Positions 56,868 through 64,000 of a stretch of DNA of 64,000 bases are shown in pieces (the stretch's first letter is position 1; the number at the start of each line of letters is the position of its first letter). The notes beneath the pieces are model-generated. The model was not told the DNA's origin, made no database searches, and worked only from the letters and a program-made list of their open reading frames with translations. The position numbers and the translations under genes were made by a program. Source of the DNA: Cylicocyclus nassatus (Eukaryota > Nematoda > Chromadorea > Rhabditida > Strongylidae); NCBI GenBank assembly GCA_958299035.1, contig CATQJL010000001.1:17219433-17283432 (forward strand). The letters are read 5' to 3'.

Positions 56868-58412
56868 CAGTGCTGGTCAAAACTATACTTCCACCCTGAA
56901 AACTGCCGTAACTCATCTGCTTCTCAACGAATTGATCTGAAATTTGGTACAGCTGTGTGTTCAACAGGCTACCATCAGCACCTAGAACGGATCCCGTTTT
57001 TGTTTGTTTATTCAGGAAAAAATCAGAAATTTCGAAAAAAGCAGGCTTGAAGGTTGGCCAAAACTATACTTCCACTTAAGTTTTCTGTCCACTAAAGTAA
57101 TTCTCGGCTTCCAAAGTATTTTGTGCATATACATAATCAAAAGTCGAAACAGTCGCTTTAGTCCAGCTGTGTCATACCTTTATAAGAAACGTTTATCTGC
57201 TTTTTTTCGCTTAAAAATACTTTCATGCGTATTTTGTTCCCGAGAATGTGTTTTTATGGGTGATTTCGCAGTTTTTTGACTGGTTTGGAAACGATAGGGC
57301 TTATTCTATCTTATAAATGCTTAGCGAAGCGAGAACTAGAGAGAAAAATTTGAGTTTTCATATTTAAAGCCACCCGACATAGACCTAACCTCAAGACTGC
57401 GCTCAAATTTTTGCTTTCAAACTCCTTCTGCAATGTTCTCATGAGCGTGGAGTAAAGCAATAACATTGTTGTACGTATGAGAGTCCGGATGCAGTGGTTG
57501 CAGATTTCCGCAGGTCTTAGCATGCAGGCTAATTGAGGAATTAATCCTGCAAAAACTGATTTGCAAAAAGCTTTGAACTTATTTTTGGTTCTGACCATGA
57601 TACTCATGTGAGTCACAAGGCATTATACAATACAGGGTGTTTTCACTATCTAGCACTGAAGAGTGGCAAAAAATCAGGAAAGGTTCTAGTTGGTAAGTAT
57701 TTTGGGATTGCCTAAATATTATCACTGAACCGCGAAGATTTATGCTTTGAAAACGAAGCAAAATATGAATTGGCGGAAATCGTAAGTATAGTGCACAAAT
57801 TTCTTTTTATGTAAACAATGCTTTACATCATTTTGAGCTTACAAAAATAGCATAAACCTATTTTGAAGGCAAAAATTTGAGCGCAGGCTTGCTGTTAGGT
57901 CTATGTCGGGTGGCTTTGAATATGAAAACTCAAATTTTTCTCTCTAGTTCTCGCTTCGCTAAGCATTTATAAGATAGAATAAGCCCTATCTTTTCCAAAC
58001 CAGTCAAAAAACTGCGAAATCACCCATAAAAACACATTCTCGGGAAATACGCATGAAAGTATTTTTTAGCGAAAAAAAGCAGATAAACGTTTCTTATAAA
58101 GGTATGACACAGCTGGACTAAAGCGACTGTTTCGACTTTTGATTATGTATATGCACAAAATATTTTGGAAGCCGAGAATTACTTTAGTGGACAGAAACCT
58201 TAAGTGGAAGTATAGTTTTGGCCAACCTTCAAGTCTGCTTTTTTTCGAAATTTCTGATTCTTTCCTGAATAAACAAACAAAAACGGGATCCGTTCTAGGT
58301 GCTGATGGTAGCCTGTAGAACACACAGCTGTACCAAATTTCAGATCAATTCGTTGAGAAGCAGATGAGTTACGGCAGTTTTCAGGGTGGAAGTATAGTTT
58401 TGGCCAGCACTG
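56868..58412. mobile_element. Palindromic Tc1-type element P2 (1.5 kb)
   Basis: Ends CAGTGCTGGTCAAAACTATA and, inverted, CAGTGCTGGCCAAAACTATA; CAGTGCTGGCCAAAA is the start of C. elegans Tc1. TA precedes (56866-56867) and follows (58413-58414). The halves match closely for about 550 bp each, so frames 57004-57279 and 58066-58323 give the same peptide from both arms. No transposase. Confidence 0.9.
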
Positions 58413-58414
58413 TA

Positions 58415-59144
58415 TTAGGTTGAACCGAAAGTTCTGTCGCACCATTTTCAAAAAAATCATAACTTCTTTTCCTCGCAATAATTTTGCGCAATTCAAATTT
58501 TATTAGAAAGCGTGAAGCATGTAGTTTCCAAAAGTTCCCTGGCGACTTTCCAACATGCTCAGGTTGCAGAGATAAAAATGAAAGAACGAGATCATCCGAA
58601 ATTCGGAAATTTTAAGCAAAAAATCTAAAAATTCAGAAAGTGTGCGATAAAATTCAGAACAGCCATCATCTTAAGTTTTCTCATATTTTATCACTAACTG
58701 AGTCAAATTTGTGCTGATCGAGCCAAAGCTATGATTCTTTAGAAAAAAAAATGCCGAAAAATCAATTTCTTAAGAATTCTTAAGAAACTGATTTTTCGGC
58801 ATTTTTTCCCAAAAAATCATAACTCTTGAAAGAAGAGCTCGATCAGCACAAACTTGACTCAGTTAGTGATAAAATATGAGGAAACTTCAGATGATGGCTG
58901 TTCTGGATTTTATCGCACAGTTTTTGAATTTTTAGATTTTTTGCTTAAAAATTCCGAATTTCGGATGATCTCGTTCTTTCATTTTTATCTCTGCAACCTG
59001 AGCATGTTGGAAAGTCCCCAGGGGACTTTTGGAAACTACATGCTTCACGCTTTCTAATAAAATTTGAATTGCGCATAATCATTGTGAGGGAAAGAAGTTA
59101 TGATTTTTTGAAAATGGTGCGACAGAACTTTCGGTTCAACCTAA
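58415..59144. mobile_element. Fully palindromic mariner-type MITE P3
   Basis: Ends TTAGGTTGAACCGAAAGTTC as in P1 but with an unrelated interior; the centre CTTAAGAATTCTTAAG lies near 58780. TA at 58413-58414 is shared with the end of P2, so the two elements abut with a single TA between them. Confidence 0.9.
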
Positions 59145-60066
59145 TATACTATATATCAGGTTGGTGCAAAAGTTTTTTTAATTATTTCAATCCATCGGCA
59201 AACAGCTAGAATGAAGATAAACAAGTACTTTAAGATGTATCCGATGCAGAATTCTTCCCTCTTTCCAGCTGTTGAACTCCCACTGTGTTTTGTTAGGAGA
59301 ATGATGAGATATTTGCTGGAAATTACAACCACTTGTTTTTACCATGTCCAAATTTCACTAATTTTCAAAATTTTTGTATGAGACTTTCGGAAGAGCACTT
59401 ATAACCAGCAGATAGGACAAACCTTTTGCCAACTGTTGCAATTTTTTGTAGCCATATAGCTTGTCTTTCAGAATTTCTGCGATTTATTTTTTGAAGTGAC
59501 CATATTTTACATTCAGCTTATTTTGACCTCGTAGAACATGAAATGGTAAATACTTCAAGTACAATTTGATGCAACTTTTTCTCCTTTCTCTAACAGCTAT
59601 CTTTTCTTGGCGAAACACGCGAAATTTGGAGGAAAAGTTGCAGTATTTCTCTACTTTACGATTACGCACTGCGTACGCTATATTTCCAAATTCTCATAAT
59701 TTGAAGCGAAAATCGCTCATCTACTTTGTAATGCTAGCAGTAGCAAAAATTGGGTGTTGAAACCTTAGTATTTTGTAAGTTTTGCAGTATTTGGTGCAAT
59801 AACATTTTATGCGATTTTTCCAAAACACAAGACTTCTAGAAAATTATTCAGCAAAAATCTGAAAAAGCAGCTGAAAAAAAGAAAAAAATTGCGTTAATTG
59901 GCAAAAGGTTTGCCCTAGCTGGTTATTAAAACTTTTCCGGAAGTCTCATACAAAAATTTTGAAAATTAGTGAAATTTGGACATGGTAAAAACGAGTGTTG
60001 TAATTTCCAGCAAATATCTCATTATCTCTATATATATAAAGCAGAAAATTTGTATGTTTGTGCACA

Positions 60067-60263
60067 TTGTGCAGGGTGTGCAGGGTGTTCACGGTGAGCA
60101 GGGTGTGCAGGGTGTTCAAGGTGTGCAGGGTGTGCAGGGTGTGCAGGGTGTGCAGGGTGTGCAGGGTGTGCAGGGCGTGCAGGGTGTACAGGGTGTTCAC
60201 GGTGTGCAGGGTGTGCAGGGTGTGCAGATTGTGCAGGTTGTGCAGGGTGTGCAGGGTATGTGT
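60067..60263. repeat. 9-bp minisatellite GTGCAGGGT
   Basis: About 21 units with variants (GTTCAAGGT, GTTCACGGT, GTGCAGATT). A unit of 9 keeps all frames open, giving Val-Gln-Gly or Cys-Arg-Val repeats on plus and Leu-His-Thr on minus; these frames are not genes. Confidence 0.95.
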
Positions 60264-60749
60264 GTGTCCGTCTGTTACGAAATTCGTAGAGCGTGTTCCA
60301 GCCAGCGTTCTAAGCCCTAATTTTGCATAGCGCATGCTACCTTTATGAAAGTCTAACATGCAAACGAGTAGATTTGTTGAGTGGACCCTCAGAAATTGCG
60401 CACCAAACGATTGATTTGGGCCGATTTTAAGAGAATCAGTAAGGCACACAGATAGTACAGTCAGTGCAAGTCTCTCTAGAGGCTGAAGCAGAGGTGACGC
60501 ACTGGTATCTATAAATTTCTCTATATCCTTAGGATGCCAGCTCACATTTGTTTATTCAAATGTCAATGAACAGCAAGGCATGTTTCATTTCGAGTTCCAT
60601 TCGTGCAAAGAAGCCTGTTAAAGCAAGTATTTGTGATGTAGGTTTATAGTCGTTCTCCAAAAATTTCCTAAGGAGATCATTGTTTGAATTTTACAAACTG
60701 TGTGAATAGTCTGCAAGCGAGTTCCACTTTTGTTCCTGCATTTGCTTTA

Positions 60750-60952
60750 GGCCCCGGGCAGACTTCACGCGATTTGATCGTCGCGACTCAATCGCCAACA
60801 CTTCCATTCATTTTCATTTCACATTCAAAAATTTCGGGCTGGAAAAGTATCACAACCGAAATACAAGTTGATCGGCATGGAATGATGTTGTAACAGTTGT
60901 CTCTTCGCGATTCAGTCGCGGCGATCAAATCGCGTGAAGTCTGCCCGAGGCC
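60750..60952. mobile_element. PIF/Harbinger-like MITE inside Helitron H3
   Basis: GGCCCCGGGCAGACTTCACG at the left and its inverse (CGTGAAGTCTGCCCGAGGCC) at the right, arms of about 48 bp. TTA directly before (60747-60749) and after (60953-60955); a 3-bp TTA duplication is typical of Harbinger/Tourist elements. Confidence 0.8.
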
Positions 60953-61037
60953 TTAGGCCTTAGCCTCATGCGATCTCGGTCTGCCAGTGCAATTTGCAAA
61001 TTGTTAATAATTAATTCGGTCGAGCTATCCTTCCTTA

Positions 61038-61103
61038 GTGATGAGTTGCGAGGATAGTCTAGGGTCTATTCAGCCTAACTCTCTAAGGTTACGAATGAAA
61101 CGG
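61038..61103 (+). other. Hammerhead-like block, copy 3 (degenerate)
   Basis: TTCCTTAGTGATGAGTTGCG resembles TCCTTGCTGATGAGTTCCG at 1011, and GAATGAAACGGC resembles GGAACGAAACGG at 1064, at a similar spacing. The core C is lost and the stem II pairing is broken. Its position shows that the block can travel within a Helitron. Confidence 0.3.
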
Positions 61104-61347
61104 CACTACCAAAGAAACAAAGTTTTATTCCTCTTGGAATAAGTCTTTGAGGGGGGGGGGGGGTCGACATTGAAGTGTGCCGGGCGGAGCCGGCATAGCC
61201 GGCTAGTCTTTCAATAAAACACAATGCGAGTTCAACAACTGGAAAGAGGAAAATTCTGCATCGGATACATTGAAGTACTTGTTTATCTTCACTCTATCAT
61301 GTTTGGTGATGGATTGAAAAAACTGACAAAACTTTTGCACCGACCTA

Positions 61348-61847
61348 NNNNNNNNNNNNNNNNNNNNNNNNNNNNNNNNNNNNNNNNNNNNNNNNNNNNN
61401 NNNNNNNNNNNNNNNNNNNNNNNNNNNNNNNNNNNNNNNNNNNNNNNNNNNNNNNNNNNNNNNNNNNNNNNNNNNNNNNNNNNNNNNNNNNNNNNNNNNN
61501 NNNNNNNNNNNNNNNNNNNNNNNNNNNNNNNNNNNNNNNNNNNNNNNNNNNNNNNNNNNNNNNNNNNNNNNNNNNNNNNNNNNNNNNNNNNNNNNNNNNN
61601 NNNNNNNNNNNNNNNNNNNNNNNNNNNNNNNNNNNNNNNNNNNNNNNNNNNNNNNNNNNNNNNNNNNNNNNNNNNNNNNNNNNNNNNNNNNNNNNNNNNN
61701 NNNNNNNNNNNNNNNNNNNNNNNNNNNNNNNNNNNNNNNNNNNNNNNNNNNNNNNNNNNNNNNNNNNNNNNNNNNNNNNNNNNNNNNNNNNNNNNNNNNN
61801 NNNNNNNNNNNNNNNNNNNNNNNNNNNNNNNNNNNNNNNNNNNNNNN
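61348..61847. other. Assembly gap (500 Ns)
   Basis: Exactly 500 Ns, a scaffolding gap of conventional or estimated size. Frames running through it are artefacts. Confidence 1.
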
Positions 61848-61864
61848 CCATTGGCCTTTCCTCA

Positions 61865-62510
61865 TCTTATATATAAAGCTGAATGTCTGTTTGTCTGTCT
61901 GTCTGTATGTCTGTCTGTATGTCTGTCTGTATGTATGTGTGTACGTATGTTCCGAATAGAAAATTCCATTTCTGAACCGATCGGGACCAAACTTGGCACA
62001 CATACACTTCGGGCCCCGGCGGGTGTCATAGGCTACTTTTCGTCATCGATCGATATCGATTTTATCGATTTTTTGCAAAATTTGAGCCACGGGGCTGGGA
62101 GTTGGCACAGGGGGGTAATCGAGCATGCTGATTACGAATACAATTTTAGTTTTTAGGATTATCCGCTACTTTTATCGATTTTATCGATTTTTTTGCAAAG
62201 TTTGACCTATGGGGCTGGGAGTTGGCACAGGGGGGTAATCGAGCATGCTGATTACGAATACAATTTTAGTTTTTAGGATTATCCGCTACTTTTATCGATT
62301 TTATCGATTTTTTTGCAAAGTTTGACCTACGGGGCTGGGAGTTGGCACAGGGGGGTAATCGAGCATGCTGTTTACGAATAGAATTTTAGTTTTTAGAATT
62401 ATCCGCTACTTTTATCGATTTTATCGATTTTTTTGCAAAGTTTGAGCTAAGGGGCTGGGAGTTGGCACGGGGGGGGGTAATCGAGCATGCTGATTACGGT
62501 AGTATGTTTG
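61865..62510 (+). mobile_element. Helitron-like element H4
   Basis: Starts TCTTATATATAAAGCTGAAT after a host A, passes through a TGTCTGTC-type array (61882-61944), then the block shared with H2 and H1, then tandem 120-bp units. The 3' end is not clear; the GTAAG/CTTAC hairpin of H1 and H2 is not seen before 62600. Confidence 0.6.
62095..62510. repeat. 120-bp tandem repeat within H4
   Basis: Three full units and a partial one (starts near 62095, 62215, 62335, 62455), nearly identical, each with GGGGCTGGGAGTTGGCACA and GAGCATGCTG. H1 has two diverged units, H2 one. Confidence 0.9.
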
Positions 62511-62869
62511 TGAGAATATCCAGTACTTTGTTTTTAGAACCTTGGACTAGAAGGGTGTATATTGGTACTTGATAATGCTGATTCAAACGAGGTTACCTTT
62601 ATTTCTTATCCTCAATCCTGCATCAAAATATTCTTTTCTCTTATTTAGGACTGGATTTCGGTAAGGGTTAAGCGATTGTGGTTATTGCAAAACATCCTCC
62701 CTAAAATAATTCGAGCGCTAATGCTACGCTCAAACGTATTAAAAATACACTGGTCATTTTTATAAAATCACAACTTCATTTTTTCGGCGAGGTCTAAATT
62801 ATTCTGAAAAATATTTTATTTATGAAACACTCTTTTGGATTTCAGGTTCTAATAGACCTAGACAAATTG
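62511..62869. other. No gene seen
   Basis: AT-rich, without repeats or splice-bounded frames that I can recognise. Confidence 0.4.
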
Positions 62870-64000
62870 TTGAATTTTTGCATGCACACACTGTATATGT
62901 GGGTAAACATACAAAAATATTTTGAGAAAAAAAACCGTTTTTCTAGGGTTTTTTTAAAATTTATTGGGAGGAAATCATGATGGCGTTTTCGAATGATAAG
63001 CAGAAAAAATATTTGAGTAGCACCGCTGGATTGGCCATCAAAAGTTAGCATATACGTGTTTTTGACGCAAGGTCCCAGGATGTCTCTGAAACGAGATACG
63101 AATATTTTTGATTTTTCTGTAAAAATTCCGGTTTCACCGAGTGTTGATATATCCGTACGTTTTCGGCGAGTGAACCGGGGGTTCCGCCTCGACCGAGGTG
63201 GCCGAATGGCTCACCTCGACGGAGGTGTTGAGCCAGTGGTTCAATTTTTGCTACAACCTCGGTTGTCCGACAGAGGCAACCGATGGTTGGTTTCACAACC
63301 GAGTGGTTGTACCTCCGGATGGAGGCGAACAACCGAGTGGTTGTACCTCCGAATGGAGGCGAACAACCGAGTGGTTGTACCTCCGAATGGAGGCGAACAA
63401 CCGAGTGGTTGTACCTCCGAATGGCCGAATGGAGGCGAACAACCGAGTGGTTGTACCTCCGAATGGCCGAATGGAGGCGAACAACCGAGTGGTTGTACCT
63501 CCGAATGGAGGCGAACAACCGAGTGGTTGTACCTCCGAATGGAGGCGAACAACCGAGTGGTTGTACCTCCGAATGGAGGCGAACAACCGAGTGGTTGTAC
63601 CTCCGAATGGAGGCGAACAACCGAGTGGTTGTACCTCCGAATGGAGGCGAACAACCGAGTGGTTGTACCTCCGAATGGAGGCGAACAACCGAGTGGTTGT
63701 ACCTCCGAATGGAGGCGAACAACCGAGTGGTTGTACCTCCGAATGGAGGCGAACAACCGAGTGGTTGTACCTCCAAATGGAGGCGAACAACCGAGTGGTT
63801 GTACCTCCGAATGGAGGCGAACAACCGAGTGGTTGTACTCCGTGAGGCAACCGATGGTTGTCCGCCGAGTGAGGCATCCGATGGTTGTCCGCCGGCATCC
63901 GATGGTTGTCCGCCGAGTGAGGCGTCCGATGGTTGTCCTCTAAGTGAGGCATCTCGTGGATGTCCTCCGATTGAGGCATCCGATGGTTGTCCTCCAAGTG
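62870..64000 (-). repeat. Minisatellite-bearing interspersed repeat, copy 2
   Basis: Reverse-complement relative of 47576-48120; runs off the window. From its inner end: unique part 62870-63170, a short patch of GAGGTG-type motifs, the 34-bp array, then 27-bp units (GAGGCATCCGATGGTTGTCC type, 63840-64000) that are close to the 29-bp units of copy 1. Confidence 0.75.
63294..63840. repeat. 34-bp hairpin satellite, about 16 units
   Basis: Each unit is GAACAACCGAGTGGTTGT followed by ACCTCCGAATGGAGGC: two perfect mini-hairpins (ACAACC-GAGT-GGTTGT and CCTCC-GAAT-GGAGG). Units are almost identical; two carry an 8-bp extra (GCCGAATG) near 63424 and 63465. With a 34-bp period the frame rotates, leaving frames of 171-295 codons open on both strands; they are not credible proteins. 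Confidence 0.95.

Larger units (their letters stand above)
60025..61206 (+). mobile_element. Helitron H3, precise A|T insertion
   Basis: Starts TCTCTATATATATAAAGCAG right after host A (60024) and ends …GCCGGCATAGCCGGCTAG right before host T (61207). A 5' TC, a 3' CTAG with a GC hairpin 0-3 bases before it, no inverted repeats and no target duplication are the defining Helitron traits. The empty site is confirmed by the unbroken arm of P4 itself. It carries a 9-bp array, a Harbinger-like MITE and the hammerhead-like block. No Rep-helicase gene. Confidence 0.87.
59156..61347. mobile_element. Palindromic mariner-type element P4, split by a Helitron
   Basis: Begins TCAGGTTGGTGCAAAAGTTT and ends inverted (AAACTTTTGCACCGACCTA) at the assembly gap. 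Inner arms match (GCTGGAAATTACAACCACT with AGTGTTGTAATTTCCAGC, GACTTTCGGAAG with CTTCCGGAAGTC in near-match). The right arm is interrupted by 60025-61206; removing it joins the arms without loss. The intact length would be about 1.0 kb. Confidence 0.87.

Noticed and set aside
57004..58323. Two matching ORFs of 91 and 85 codons
   Set aside because: They are the two arms of palindrome P2, one sequence read from opposite sides, not a duplicated gene.
59946..60545. 199-codon minus ORF with Leu-His-Thr repeats, and plus frames with Val-Gln-Gly
   Set aside because: They come from the 9-bp array inside Helitron H3.
61203..62156. ORFs of 168-310 codons across 61203-62156
   Set aside because: They run through the 500-N gap; the residues are unknown and the frames are artefacts.
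63294..63840. CRISPR-like array
   Set aside because: Units are contiguous with no unique spacers, and the context is eukaryotic; it is a minisatellite.
63045..63997. ORFs of 171-295 codons on both strands at the right end
   Set aside because: Produced by the 34-bp and 27-bp tandem units. The same peptide motifs recur in several frames and on both strands with no unique sequence.
1..64000. A prokaryotic or viral defence-type system
   Set aside because: No operons, Shine-Dalgarno-spaced genes or long ORFs; intron structure and transposon types are those of an animal nuclear genome.

Overview
This window is nuclear DNA from a metazoan, most probably a nematode. The nematode call rests on several things: introns of about 49-73 nt with TTTTCAG- or TTTAG-type acceptors, a DUF229-family gene (a family greatly expanded in nematodes), Tc1- and mariner-type transposon ends, and a 22-nt stretch on the minus strand that matches the nematode spliced leader SL1 at 21 of 22 positions. 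The species cannot be named from the sequence. A run of 500 Ns (61348-61847) shows this is a scaffold. Long ORFs are rare because genes are split into short exons, so most open frames in the window are not genes.

Genes and gene relics, left to right: a possible phospholipid-scramblase-like exon pair (5196-5659, +, weak); a decayed MYG1 exonuclease gene (7904-9404, -) with frameshifts, stops, a lost central part and a palindromic MITE across one splice junction; a two-exon fragment interrupted by a Helitron (13213-13531, -, weak); a lone coding-like exon (21098-21197, +); a dead non-LTR reverse transcriptase (23082-23686, -); a ten-exon DUF229 sulfatase-like gene (26582-30949, +), the best gene here; an unrecognised multi-exon gene (33116-34345, +) with further coding-like exons to 35651; and a six-exon gene for an Asn/Gln/Thr-rich repeat protein in which every internal exon is phase 0 (40878-42283, +). 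Two BEL/Pao-type gag zinc-knuckle fragments (44430-44726, + and 53017-53319, -) lie in the arms of a large inverted duplication.

The rest is dominated by non-autonomous DNA transposons. Many are complete palindromes (foldback elements) 0.2-1.5 kb long with TA target duplications and mariner ends (TTAGGTTG type) or Tc1 ends (CAGTGCTGG type). Several are nested so clearly that the order of insertion can be read: a mariner-type element inside the terminal repeat of another (48171-49312 inside 48152-50318), and a Helitron (60025-61206) placed exactly between A and T inside a palindromic mariner element and itself carrying a Harbinger-like MITE. Four Helitron-like elements share a 5' end; two carry a variable number of a 120-bp unit and a third has a single copy.

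The right end (62870-64000) and 47525-48120 are opposite-orientation copies of one repeat family carrying minisatellites. At 63294-63840 a 34-bp unit, itself two tiny hairpins, is repeated about 16 times. Next to the other copy lies the SL1-like sequence, in a GC-rich 1-kb block with two TATA-type motifs.
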